Assembly (NCBI GenBank): GCA_038501625.1
Contig: JAZAYU010000181.1
Location: forward strand, 248,001-312,000
Length of the DNA: 64,000 nucleotides
Direction: 5' to 3'
From: Corbicula japonica
Lineage: Eukaryota; Mollusca; Bivalvia; Venerida; Cyrenidae
Shown here: one piece after another, positions 1 through 13,100 of the stretch
How the letters are laid out: each line of letters starts with the position of its first letter
How positions within the stretch are numbered: the first letter of the stretch is position 1
Translations under genes and position numbers: made by a program
Notes under the pieces: generated by a model
The model's input: only the letters and a program-made list of their open reading frames with translations
What the model was told of the DNA's origin: nothing
Database searches by the model: none

Positions 1-82
1 TATAAAATAATCAAAGCAAGTAGGTACATGTATATAGAAGAGGTAGAAAGACTTTTAAGGCAAAGTTAATGTGTCAGGAGCA

Positions 83-773
83 CCACATTGGTATCATTTA
101 ATTTCTCTGGACAGTTTTTCTCGCAGAGACTATAAAGTACATTTTCACGCTGGCAGAAACTTGTACAGTTGTATTTGTCTCGTAAAGATGATTACTAGTT
201 CTGATCTCACAGTGTTAAGAAATTTTTACTTGTGCACTGTTTTGTCACAAAGAAATCAGTTTATAAGGGAGATCCTTTCTACATTAAATAGTAATTGTGA
301 ATCAACTTATGTCAGTCTCCAGTCAACATCCTAGTTTGCCAAATTGACTTTGTTATAACTTATGCAAATTATGCACATGTTAAAATCATAATGTTGTGAA
401 ATCGAAAACTACAACAATTGTCTTTAACCCTTTCCTCCATATATACGCATTTTTACGCGTGTGCGACCAGTGTAGATCCAGATCAGCCGGCACATCCATG
501 CCATCTGATCAGGATCTGCACTGGTCGCATTTTGGTCAGAAATAACCTAACAAATCTAAAAGAAAACAGTTTAGATCCTGATCAGATGGCACAGATGTGC
601 TGGCTGATCTGGATCTAAACTGTTCGCCCTTGCAATTAAGGTGTATGTATGAAGGAAAGGGTTAAGATAAGCTATTGCATGGGTAAAATTAACTGGTTTT
701 ACATTTGAGTTCTTTCTCTAGCGTGAAATACATGAAAATTAAACTCATGGGGAAATAAAATGATACCACAGTA
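83..773. mobile_element. MITE family C, interrupted by family A
   Basis: Left end CCACATTGGTATCATTTAAT, right end AAAATGATACCACAGTA. The family A copy at 425-665 is inside it. Confidence 0.65.
425..665. mobile_element. Palindromic MITE family A, full copy
   Basis: Ends TTAACCCTTTCCTCCATATA and its complement. Each half is itself a hairpin: GCGACCAGTG (462-471) pairs with CACTGGTCGC (519-528). It sits inside a family C element. Confidence 0.85.
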
Positions 774-782
774 AAACAAATA

Positions 783-1039
783 TTAACCCTTTCCTCCATA
801 TATACGCCTTTACTGTGCGGGTCAAAAGTTCAGATCCAGATCAGCCAGCATGTGCTATCTGTGCAGTCTTGTCAGGTTTTACATTTTTCGCTTTTTTATT
901 TGTTAAGTTATTTCTTACAAAAATGTGACTAGTGCAGATCCTGATCATATGGCACAGATGTGCTGGCTTATCTGGATCTACACTGATCGCACATGCATAA
1001 AAAATGTGTAAATGTGTAAATATTGAGTAAAAGAGTTAA
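783..1039. mobile_element. Palindromic MITE family A, full copy
   Basis: Same terminal TTAACCCTTTCCTCCATATA. Internal GATCCAGATCAGCCAGCA and its inverted counterpart are present. Confidence 0.8.
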
Positions 1040-1194
1040 CAACACTTCTACTAGCTTGTTTCTACATATACCATATGCATCAGACTGACAACACATGGGT
1101 TATGGGCTTATAATCATTATTGCAAAAATGTAAAGATAAATACAGTCAAAACTGTCTTCAAAGACAATTCATCGAAAAACCAAAAATTGGTTTC

Positions 1195-1362
1195 TGAAGG
1201 CAGGTGGTCTTTGTTCACAGCTGAATTTACTTTTTTACATAAGTCAGCGAGCCAAATAAAAATGTGGTCTTCATTAACAGGTGATCTTTGTTTACAGAAG
1301 GTCTTTGTTTACAGGTGGTCTTTGTTTTCTTTGTTTACAGGTGGTCTTTGTTAACAGGTGGT
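1195..1362. repeat. Short tandem repeat of CAGGTGGTCTTTGTTTA
   Basis: Six or so imperfect copies of 16-30 bp. Confidence 0.7.
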
Positions 1363-1363
1363 A

Positions 1364-2065
1364 TATGCCATCTGATCAAGATATGCACTGATTACTTTTG
1401 GATTCATTAGATTTTTTCTGACCATGAAGCACACAATGTAGATTCAGATCAGATGGGACAGATTTGATGGCTGATCAGGATCTACACCTGTCACACGCTG
1501 AAAGGTGTATACATGGAGTAAAGGGTAAACATGACAATCTATGATGATGTAAATCGTAATGTTAACATAATGTATTGACAATACAAACTTCATTATGGAC
1601 AACGGCAATGTTTATGTTATCTTAAAATTTAAGGAGTGAGCAGTTTTGCCTGAATTTTTCTAATTTTACTTATCAGATTTTACACATTAAGAAAACTAAG
1701 AAAACACAATTTTTGATTTGTGTTCATTGCGCTCCAGTTTGTTCATCAAAGCTACAAATGTATCTATAACTTAATAGTAGAACACAGAAAATACACACAC
1801 TAAACAAAACAACAAAGTATATATAAACATATACGAGTGAGTAAAATAGAAATAATTTTTATCAGAGGATATGGCATAATTATGTTCCATGGATGACCAT
1901 GGTAGATCCAGATCCCTGCACATCGTAACAGTCTGATCTGAATCTACACTATTAGCTTCTTGTTCAGAAATAATCTAAGAATCTAAAAATGAACAGTTTA
2001 GACCCTGTTCAGATGTCTTGGATGTGCCAGATGATTATGTTCTACACTGGTCACCAAAGGGATAA
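1364..2065. mobile_element. Two decayed family A fragments
   Basis: 1364-1529 holds the right three quarters of the element. About 1883-2065 is a diverged copy with GTAGATCCAGATC and ACCCTGTTCAGATG. Confidence 0.6.
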
Positions 2066-3354
2066 AAGCCATATCCCATGGAATAACAAGCTTAAGTAGA
2101 ACATGGATCATTTCATTAGTATAGAACCATATCACAAATAGAATTTATCATAATATGCTAATGGACAAAAACTACAATATCTTTATTGTTTTTTCTCCCA
2201 CTCATAAATTAGGTATCGATCGACAGAGGACATTTACATGCATTTAATGAAAAGATCGTTTTGAAGTTTTAGCCATAACTGCCATGTGAGAAATGTGTTG
2301 CAAACTGGCATTTTTTTATTTCATGGGTTTAAAAGATATTATGGAAAAAATACTGGACAAGACTTTTGTCCTTAAGTACACGTAAATATCAATTAAGTAA
2401 TGATATGACCAAAAATAACAATGTAAGATCCTACATCATTGCAAATATTTCATAAAGGCTTCCTGATTATTAATATTTATATTTATTAAATAGTTATTAG
2501 AGTTCTTCTTACATAAAGGTTTGCAACTTCAAAAATTAAAACTGACTATTTGGTTAGGTTTAACAAATACTTACAATAAGAGTGCATTAAATTTATTTCA
2601 TATAATACAATGTATGTAACATCTTTGCCAAACAAGCACTCAGGTGTATAAAATATTGATAGTATGAAAATTCATGTTAATATCTCAAATCCCCGATAAC
2701 AATAATAAATATATTATAAAAACAATCTTTACACTAAGTCAAATGGATTTCCATTAAAAATATGTAGGGATGGGTATTTGCCAGGAAAAATGCAATGTGA
2801 TACATTGTATATCGCAATAATTTCCTTACATATTGCAAAAATAATAAACAAGGTCCACTTTTTTGGATGTAAATAACATTTTGTGATTAGAAATAAACTT
2901 TGAAATAAATCAAAAATGGATTGATTAAATTGTAAACAACTTTGCCAGAATTCTTACAAAATACAGCTTCTATATGTTTATATTTCATTGTTTTAAGTAG
3001 GTTTCATCAAATTTAACAAATACTGGTCTCTGAAAATCATATTGCAATATTGTATTATTGGAAAATATACTGCAATAACACGTGTACCGTGATATATCTC
3101 CCACCCCTAAAAATATGTAGTAAAAGAAATAACTAGTTACTATCTATATAAAATAATTAAAAAGGAAATCATTCTCTTTGGAACAAAAATCAATATATGT
3201 TTGATTATGTAATTCTATACTAATAATGTATAAATATTGTAAGGCATTCTAAATGTTCAGCTGCATTTCATGCAAGGCACTGCCTTGGATGATTTAACAT
3301 TATTATAACAACAAAAAGTATACTGACTACTGTGAAAATGCACTTATATTTACG

Positions 3355-3838
3355 GGCAAAAAAGTAGTCCATCACAGTTGCTGCTGAATGAAATTTTGCT
3401 AGTCATTATATCTTGTCTGGACATGCTGGATGACAGTTCAGAAGAAAGTAGTCCCTAAAATTTGCTGCCAAATGAAATTTTGATAGTTCTTATCTCTGGT
3501 ATGGATGACAGTTTAAAAGAAAGTAGTCCTAAAAATTTCTGCAAACTGAAATTGTGTTAGTTTTTATTCCTGGTCTGGACAAAAGTTTAGAAAAAACAAG
3601 TTCCAAAATGGTTGTTGCCCTAATGAAATTAAAATTAGTTCTGGATGACAAGTTAGAAGAAAGATGTCCCTGCACTGTTTCTGAAAACTTAAACAGTGCA
3701 AAACCGAATTTTGCTAGTTATTATTTCTGGTTTTGATGACAAATTAGAAGAAAGTACTCCCTGAACTATTGCTGCCAAATGAAATTTTGCTAGTTCTTAT
3801 GTCTGGTCTGGATAACAGGTTACAAGAAAGTAGTCCGT
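3355..3838. repeat. Imperfect tandem repeat of ~75-95 bp
   Basis: About five or six units share GAAAGTAGTCC, TGAAATTTTG(C/A)TAGT and CTGGATGACAGTT. It lies just beyond the gene 1 stop and may form part of its 3' UTR. The 60-residue ORF at 3554 is a product of the repeat. Confidence 0.75.
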
Positions 3839-3856
3839 TTGCATATTTTTAGTTTG

Positions 3857-3862
3857 TTTATT
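3857..3862 (-). promoter_or_regulatory. AATAAA poly(A) signal abutting the gene 1 stop codon
   Basis: The canonical hexamer begins on the base after TAG. If used, the 3' UTR would be only about 20-30 nt. Other AATAAA matches occur further downstream in the AT-rich flank, so its use is unproven. Confidence 0.35.
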
Positions 3863-4104
3863 CTAAGGAGCATAAAGAATGCTTTCGTCAAATCCATATC
3901 CAGTGTATAAGTTATCCGCAGAGTCTTCAAGGGCACGTATCAACATAAGTGATAATTTCTCCTCCTCGTTTGTAACATTGAGCCTAGAAAATAGTCCCTG
4001 TAAAGCAGTGGCGTAAGAAGACTGCACTACTTTTTCCTTGGCAGCTTCTGCTATGGTGACTACTTTATTTGCTTCAAACTGTCCGCTCTGGACATCTTCA
4101 TTGG
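3863..4104 (-). CDS. Gene 1 terminal exon (coiled-coil end and stop)
   Basis: The acceptor follows a pyrimidine tract at 4105-4107. The exon continues the frame split as G|CC from exon 5032-5119. It codes for 79 complete residues: an Ala/Glu/Lys-rich coiled coil (EANKVVTIAEAAKEKVV), then a helical segment, and ends in GFDESILYAP and TAG at 3863-3865. One NVT sequon is present, which would be glycosylatable if this side is lumenal. AATAAA lies directly after the stop at 3857-3862. Confidence 0.85.
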
Positions 4105-7100
4105 CTGAAATAGATATTGATTAGTAAGGCTTTTTAAAACAACTGTGCAATTTTTATTTTTATATACCATATAAGTGGTTATTTCTGCTATTTCTGTGGT
4201 TAAATAAATGACCGCAAATTTAAAATCTGCAGAATATTTATCCCTTAGTTAACTTTATATCGGTAATGGTGTCCATTCTACATTTTGTATGTGTTTATTA
4301 CAAGATATTTGAATAAAGATATTTTTGATTTTAGTGAGCTTGGATACTGTTACATTTAATGGTACTCTGATCATATTTTAAATCTTGAGACCATGTCTTT
4401 ATTTACAAAAAAACACAGATAAATTGCAGGACAATATGTCACACGTCGGCTAATGATTGAATAGGTGCATCTTTTCCAATTGTTACACATAATTATTGTA
4501 TGCACCCAAGTCAAACATTATATTGTTAATGGAAGCATTAAGAAACATTTATAAAATTCTACACTGTGTTTGCAATGATGGTTTGTTTTTTGTAAGATTT
4601 TGTAAATATTTTTCATGTTCAGGTGATTGGTTACTCAAACATAATACATTTATTAGTTTTTACTTTATTTTAATAAGTTTGTATGGCAATGACATCGATA
4701 TTTATATTTCCACTTTCTACCAAGACCGCAGAATTTTAATGCGAGTATGAAAACACTTGATGCTGCAGAAATAATATATTCAGAAATAAAAACGCCCATG
4801 AATTTTAACAAAACCGCAGAATTGGGAGCCCGCAGAAATAATCACTTATACGGTAATATTAGTTTGAGCAAATTATGACTTGATTGTTACACTTGATCTC
4901 ATTTAGGTGAACAGTAAGGGGCAGACCTGGGGTTCAGAAAGCTGATAATTATTATTTATCCACCCTTAAAATGCTTCGAACAAGCCCCCTTTATAAAAAT
5001 CTTGCAAACAACCGTGATTTTAATACCTTACCTTGGTTCTTAATGTTCTGTGTTATTCGTTCAGTCTCTTTCTGGGTAACAGCATGTTCTTGTAGGTGAA
5101 ATTCTCGCTCCTTTTGTACCTATACAAAAATGTATTATCACTGTTACTCTTTATCTTATTTCAACCAGTGAGTTAATCCTTTCCTCCATATATACCACTT
5201 TATGGAGTGGGTGAACAGTGTAGATCTTGATCAGCCAGCATACCTGATTTATTCTAGATATTCTGGCCAAAAAGTGAACACTGCAGATCCTCATTAGACG
5301 GCAAAGATATGCCAGCTAATCTGGATATACACCTGTAGCAAATGGATTCAAATGCATATATATGGAGTAAATGGTTAATTTGTGACATATTTGAAAAGGT
5401 GTCTTTGGTAATATTTTAATAGTTTCAATTCAAGCTCCTTTTTAACCTTTTGCTCCACCAGATATGGCCTTTATCCATGGGCTGTGTAGTTCTAATCAGC
5501 CGACCCAAACGGTGTTTGAATTCTTAAAGTTCAAATGTAAGAAGTTAAACTGTAAAATGATACCACATTTATTTATTGTTCTCATAAGACTAGATATTCA
5601 ATGATTTGATTTCGCTAAAATTTGACTTAACACATTTTTTTCTAGTGTGAAATACCCAAAATTAAACCATGGCGATATATAATGATACCGGAGTATTTCT
5701 GCTAAGGTTTTAAATTTTACACATTATAGGAAATGCAAAATTAATAGAGATTAACCTTTTCCTCCATATATACACCTTTTACACATAAGCAAACAGTGTA
5801 GATCCAGATCAACCAGAACATCGATGCCATTTGATCAGGATCTGTCCTGTTCGCTTTTTGGCCAGAAATAACTTAATAAATAAAAAGCAAACAGTGTAGA
5901 TCCTGTGCAGAAGGCACAGATGTGCCAGCTGATCTGAATCTACACTGTTCGCCCACACAAAAAAGGTATATCTACAGAGTAAAGGGTAAACCCAATCAAA
6001 ATAAACTGATTACTCCATACCTCTAGAATGGTCCTGTAGAGCAGTCTTTCAAAGACTTCATCGGGTATGGAGACTGACAGCAAGTTAAAATAGCGCACAT
6101 CTATATGAAATCCTTGATCACACGGCTCGGGTTTACACTGTGAACAGTACACATTGCTCTGACAAATACGCTCTCGGCAACACTGAGGACAACAGTCACC
6201 TGTTTCAATGGAAAATTATGGTACATTCAATTATACAATTATTTATCCAAACTATCCCTTTCCTCCATATATACGCATTTTTATGCATGTGCGACAAGTG
6301 TAGATCAAGATCAGCCAGCACATCAGTGCCATCTGATCAGGATCTGCACCGGTCGCTATTTGGTTAGAAAAATATAACAAATCAAAAAGCCAACAGTGAA
6401 GATCCTGATCAGATGGCACGGATTTGGATCTAAACTGTTTGCCCATGCAATAAAGGTGTATCTATGGAGGAAAGGGCTATATGAAATAGCCAAAACTAGA
6501 CGAAAATCCAGATTCAAGTTAACAGTTTACTCCCTGTGATATCAGAGTTGGCACCAATCGACTGCCCCTGGTTTAAACGGGTGGTTTTAACCGGTTAAAA
6601 CCGTCCCAGTCAATACTCCCCAAGTGGTCAAAACTGGTCAATTGAACTTTTTTTCAATATCACAGTGATATTGCTAATATGCTATGGGCGGCGGTCAGTG
6701 AAGATTCAGATCAGCAAGCACATCTGATCATCTACATTGTTTCCCTTCCTTAGGTTATTTCTGAACAAGAAAAAAACATCTTATATCAATATCAGAAGTC
6801 ACAGTTGTGCCAGCTGATCTGAATCTACAATAGTTGTGCACATGATTAAATTCATGTCTATGGAGTAAAGGGTTAAATAATGAAATAAAATCCCAGGGCT
6901 CTTACTAGACTTGCAAGTCAGGGAGTAGTTTTGTCATAATTTTACTGAATTATAGAGAAGTTTGCATTTTTTTCCCTATATAGTCTGTACAAAATGACTT
7001 CTACCAAGTCTCCTTCTAGTAAGAGCCGTGAATCCTTTACCAATTTTGGGTAATGAAAATTTAAAAAAAATTTTTAGATAATTGTGTTTTTTCCTAATTG

Positions 7101-10100
7101 AATAAATGTCAAAAAATACCTTTTCCTATGACATTTCCAATTTATCATATTACTCCATAGATATGCTTCACATGGGCAAACAGTGTAGATCCAGTTCAGC
7201 AGGCATATCCATGCCATCTGAACATATACACTAACCATCTGAACATATACACTGTTGGCTTTTTGATTTTTAAGGATATTTCTGACCAAGTGCAGATCCA
7301 AACTTATCTTGAGGGCTCACACAGGTAACCAGGGGTTCCACAAGGTGCTGAATCTCAATGGACATTTTGATTATTCTTTAGGCAGATTTATTAATAAGCA
7401 GATTCTGCCAATTAATGACTAAAATAACATTGATTTAAGAAAAAACTGACCCTTTTCCTAAAACATAGGAGTTGAAATAAGGGTGTTTGGTAACAATTCG
7501 TAAAAGGTTAATTTACCTCCTAATTTTCTTCTGAGCTTAGCATGGATCTGTGTCTCCACGAATGTCCTATTGAAGCGGAAGTTATCAACTGTTAATGTTG
7601 TTCCGGCAATTGTCCGTATTGTGCTTCTAATAATCCGTCTAAAGACATCATCATAATCCTTTAGGAACATAGAATACACCTGTCCCACTTCTGCTGGCCT
7701 GGAAGCGAAATAAAGAAAATCTGAATTTGTGCATGAACTTTTATTAGGGCTAACCAAAAAAATTAAAGATCACAATCTTTTTTAATTATGATTTCAAGTA
7801 AAAGTCTTATTTTATTACTTCTTAAATATGGACATAACCAGTTCACCAATTATTCCAATTTTAATTGTTAACTCAATAACTGGTTTATAAGTATCATGCA
7901 CGAGTGTGAGGAGAAGATGGAAAAATCTGTCACCGAGGGTTAACTGTTTTGCGGGAACGAGGCTCTGCCGAGTTCCCGCCAAAACAGTTCACCCGAGGTG
8001 ACAGATTTTTCTATCTTTACCGAATGTCTCGTGCAAGATACTTTTTCTTGCATACCTTTTATTATTTATAACTTTTCTATGCATGTATACAAACTTTTTT
8101 ATTTTCCTTATGCTGAAATATTGACATTAACGCTAACCGTTTTTATAAATGACGTCAATAACTTGAATATATGACGTCACTCACGTGACTCATTCTACAC
8201 GGGGGGGGGTGTAGAATCATAATTTCCTACACGGGTGAAATCACCGGATGACCTGATCTGGTATGCAAGAAATGATATTTCAGTAAGGTTAATCTTATGG
8301 AGATTGAAAAAAGTTAAAATCTAATAAAATTTATTGTAGCTACATTGTATTAATTTCTTTTTTAGATCTAATATTATGTGTATGTCCAAGTGTAGATTTA
8401 GATCAGCCAGCACTTCCTTGCCATCTGCTCTGGATCTGCACTGGTTGCGTCTTAATCATGAATAACCTAATGAATCTAAAAGCAAACAGTGTAGATCATG
8501 ATCAAACAGTACAGATGTCACATCAGAATAGAATCTAAAATGCAAAAAAGTTATACATTTATCTTGAACTTATTCTGAATATAAATTGAAAATCATTTGA
8601 ATTTCTAACCAGACTTCCTAGAATTTCCAATAGGCAATACAACTATGTGACCATAATAAAATACTCTTTATATCACCAATACATATTTCTTGCTTGATAT
8701 CATTAACCCTTTCCTCCACAGACAAACCCTTATTGCATGGGCAAACAGTGTAGATCAAGATCAGCCGGCACATCCATGCCATCTGATCAGGATCTGCACT
8801 GTTAGCTTTTTCTCTTTAGATATTTTTGACCAAAATGCAATCAGTGCAGATCCTGATCAAACTTGACATCCTGACTAAGGAAACTAGAGCCAACAGTTTT
8901 TATGCAGATCTACTGTAGTATCATTTAATTTAACTGGGACAAATTTTCGTGCTAAGCCCGTAAATAACAAGTTTGCAGGGGCATAAATTCGCGCAACTGT
9001 ATTTTCCTATAAAGAAACACTATTAAATGGTTTGATTTCACTGGGGTTAAATTTTGTGCTCTTGTCGTAGCGCGAAATAAGCGAAAAAATTAAACCCTCA
9101 CAAAATAAAATGATCTCACAGTATAATGAAATTTTGTTAAAGTATTAAAATATTAAATAGCTGTCACTAATATAGATCACAGGATAAAGAGTTATTTACC
9201 TGAGAAAGTAATGAGCAGCGTATCTGATACTGAGGATAATGGTGTCCAGTGTAAACACATCAATATCCTCAATCACATTATGCACTGATGCTGTGAACAC
9301 GATCAGCTGAGAGTCTGGTCCGAGAACATAACATCCCCCATAATACACTGTGTCACGATCCACAACATTTGTTAGCTTGCTCTGCTTTAATGCAATCTGA
9401 AAATAAAGTTAAATGTAAATATTGATCAAAGTTCTGTTTATCTTTTACTGTAGAAGACTGATTAGCTTAAACATTTTGCTGCATTAAATAGCATGGAATA
9501 AACAAGCATGTGGACTTAACCCTCTCCTCCATAGACAAACCTTTATTGTGTGGGCAAACAGTTTAGATTAAGATCAGCCGGCACATCCATGCCATCTGAT
9601 GAGGATCTTAACTGTTCGCTTTTTTATTCTTTAGGTTATTTCTTACCAAAATGCGACCAGTGCTGATCCTGATCAGACGCCACAGATGTGTCGGTGCAGC
9701 TCATTTTCTAAAACAGCATGGGGTCAATCTCAACAAATTGTTTGTTTGCAGTTGCCAAACCAAGAAGTTTTAGGGTGAACTAGTACGGAGTTTTGGGTTG
9801 CCTATGTTTATAGAGTAAAACAAATTTTCTCATGCCATCTGATCAGGATCTACACTGTTTGCTTTTAGATTCATAACGTTATTTCAGACCAAAAAGCAAC
9901 TGGCATAGATCCAGATCAGACAGCACAGATGTGCCAGCTTAGATGGTTTTATCTTTACCGAATGTCTCATGTAAGATACTTTTTCTTGCATACCTTTTAT
10001 CATTCATAACATTTGTGTATATGTATACAAACTAAATTTTGTTTCCTTGTGCTGAAAAACTGAAATTAATGCAAACCTTATTTTAAAAATGATATAACTA

Positions 10101-13100
10101 ACTTGAATATATTACATCAGATACTTGAAGACGTGACATCACTCATGTAGAATGCAAAGGCTAACTTTTCCAGAGGGAAAAGATGGGATTTTCTTTCCTC
10201 TGTAAAACGCGCAGAAATACTTATTGGGTATGCAAAAACAAAGGGTTAATTAATCACACTCGCTATTGTGTCTTACCTCATGATAGTTCACGTAGACAAA
10301 GCTAGCAGGGAACAGACTGACAAACAGGAGAACACCCAAGATGGCAATAATCAACAGCGAGAACAGAAGAAGTCTGGTCAGTGACTGACGACGTAAGAAA
10401 CGGCACAACATCTCGATAGGTGTATTCAGTGGTCCACAACTGTAGCATTTGTACCCATCTCTGAAAAATATTTACTGTATCTATGATTACAAGGGGAAAT
10501 TTTTTGCTATTTTTTGACTTGATATCCCAACAATATGACATAACATGGTGTTGATAAAGTTTGAATTAAATAAGTTAAACTATAAACTGATATCACAGTA
10601 ACTTGATATCCCAACAACTTGATATCACTGCAACAAGTTCGAATTAATGAAGTTAAACTGTAAACTGATATCACAAAAACTTGATATCACAGCAACTCAA
10701 TATCCCAACAATTTAATATCCCAACAACTTGGTATCACATCAACTTAATATCAGATTATCTTTATATCACAACAACTTGATGTCCCGATAACTTGATAGC
10801 ACATAAACTTGATATCACATCAACTTGATATCACAACAACTCAATATCACAACAACTTAATATCGCAACAACTTGATATCCCCACAACTTGATATCATAG
10901 CAATGGTGATGATCTTACTTGTTGTCCTGGCGGCCATCTTCTACATCAAACTGTGATAATCTTCGCTGACCATCTACAATTTCTCCTTCATTCTGTGACA
11001 CCCCAAGGTCGTTGTTGAGCCTTTCTTCTGCGGGTATCTAGAAAACATTCAACAATGTTGCCAATCCTATATAACATATATTTTTTAACCCTTTACTTCA
11101 TAGGAGGGCTTTCATTCATGGTAGAACAGTGTAGATCCAGGGTCCAAGATCATAAAACTAAGTTTTGAGATCAGTCTCAAATCTCAAGCATCTGATTGGC
11201 TGAAATGGCGACTTGTCGCCATTTCAGCCCATCAGATGCTTGAGATTTGAGACTGATCTCCAGATTTAGTTTTATGATCTTGGGCCCTGATCAGCCTGCA
11301 CATTTGTAAAGTGTTTTGAGGATTTACAATGTTTGATTTTAGATACATTAGATTTTTTCTGACAGTGTAGATCCAGTTCAAATGGCACATCTCTGCCAGC
11401 TGATTTGGATCTACACTGATCGCACATGCGATTAAATCCATATAATTATATGGAGTATAGGATAAGCAAACCTACAGATTTGTAACCATGAAAAGGATTA
11501 GCAGTAATTCAATACTACAGCTTTAACTGTTATTTGTTAGCCTCTAGATGATGTGTCATATTTAAACAGTTTATATTGATGACATCATTTCCTCTAGTTT
11601 ATTCCGCAGGATATGGTTTTATCCCATGGCAAACAATGTAGATCCAAGTCATGGAGAAACAAGTAAAGAGTTGTTTTATACAATCTGTTCACTGTTTTAA
11701 TTAATAGAAAGTTGGCAATTTAAAGGCTTACATGTATATAACCACAGCGAAAAGGTAAAATTTATCTTTGTCGAAATGAACTGATTTTGTAAGAAATAAA
11801 GATATTTTAAGAGAACACTAAGGTAGTGTATAGGTTATGAAAATATTACTTACAAGAGATAAAATTTAACACTTTATTCAATATTATACAGATTTTATTT
11901 TCATGTGCTAAGAATGCAGATCTAGATCAGCTGACACATTCCTGTTGTCTGATCAGGATCTACACAGTTCCCTTCTTGGTAAGAAATAACAATGCAACAG
12001 TGTAGATTATGGTCAGATGATAAGTGACACCATGCCGTCTGATCTGGATATGAAATAAAATCTGTTTATAAGGAGTAAAGTATTAACAAACTAGCACTAT
12101 CAGAACTATATATAACTATACTTGAGTTAAAAGATCTAAACAGAAAAAGTTCTTAAATCAGTTCATAGATGCTACCCCACCTACACTTCCCCTAACATCA
12201 GGAAACAAAAGTAGAGTATTTAGGGGAGGGAAATTCTCAACACAACCTGATACAGTTCCTTATATGAAGACAACATTTCAACATGACAAAACAACAAGAC
12301 TGTGGGTGTACATTGTCACAAAACAAGTGCGCCTCTTTACAAAACACAAAATATTGAAACCTGCTATATATTAACCATTTACCTCATATATACACCTGCA
12401 TTGTGCAAGCAAACAGTGTTGATCCAGATCATCTGGCACATCTGTGATGTCTGATCAGGATCAGCACTGTTCTCTTCTAGATTCATCAGATCTAGATTCT
12501 TGATCTCTCAAAATGTGACCAGTGCAGATCCTGATCAGATGGCACTGATGTGCTGGACCACAGACAACCTCATAGAAACAACTGTTGGCACATGCTAAAA
12601 AAATGTGTATATATGGAAGAATGGTTTAAGTGTGCCATCTGATCAGGATCTTCACTGTGATTAAGATTCATTAGGCTATTACTGACCAATATGTAAGCAG
12701 TGTAGATCTGGATCAGATGGCACAGATGAGCCTGCTGATCTGGATCTACACTGGTTGCACATGTGTTAAAATGCATATATATTGAGGAAAATGTTAAACA
12801 ATATCTACATATAGTTATTCCTGAAATGTGTAATCTACTGGAAAGATAGACTCACCACTAAATATTTCAGAAGTATATAATATGTTGAGTGTTTCAGGGA
12901 ATATTGAAAAAAAACAGCAAGTGGTTGATAAAAGCACCTTACTGGTACAAGAGAAATATATTAATCCATAGACATAATGTTTATAGTGTGACAAACACTG
13001 TAGATCCAGATCAGCCGGCTCATTTGTTTAATCTGATCAGGATCTGCACTGTTTGCTTTTAGATTCAGTAGGTTATTTCTGACCAAAATGCAGCTAGTGT

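Larger units (their letters stand above)
1..3354. other. Downstream flank of gene 1 without a gene
   Basis: Holds MITE families A and C and, from 2070 to 3354, AT-rich sequence with no ORF or repeat I can assign. Confidence 0.6.

Noticed and set aside
418..618. Repeated short ORFs with CATSVDPDQPAHPCHLIRIC-like sequence at 418, 6252, 11232, 12570, 14216 and elsewhere
   Set aside because: They are translations of the family A MITE in different copies, not proteins.
6540..6660. GGTTTTAACCGGTTAAAACC palindrome as a regulatory operator
   Set aside because: It is a short intronic palindrome in repeat-rich DNA with no second copy or link to a promoter.
9590..9610. CTGATGAGGA as a hammerhead ribozyme core
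   Set aside because: It is part of the family A MITE consensus with one substitution, and no GAAA core or supporting stems lie nearby.
10302..10541. 79-residue minus-strand ORF
   Set aside because: A shadow frame of the transmembrane exon 10277-10460, running into intron.
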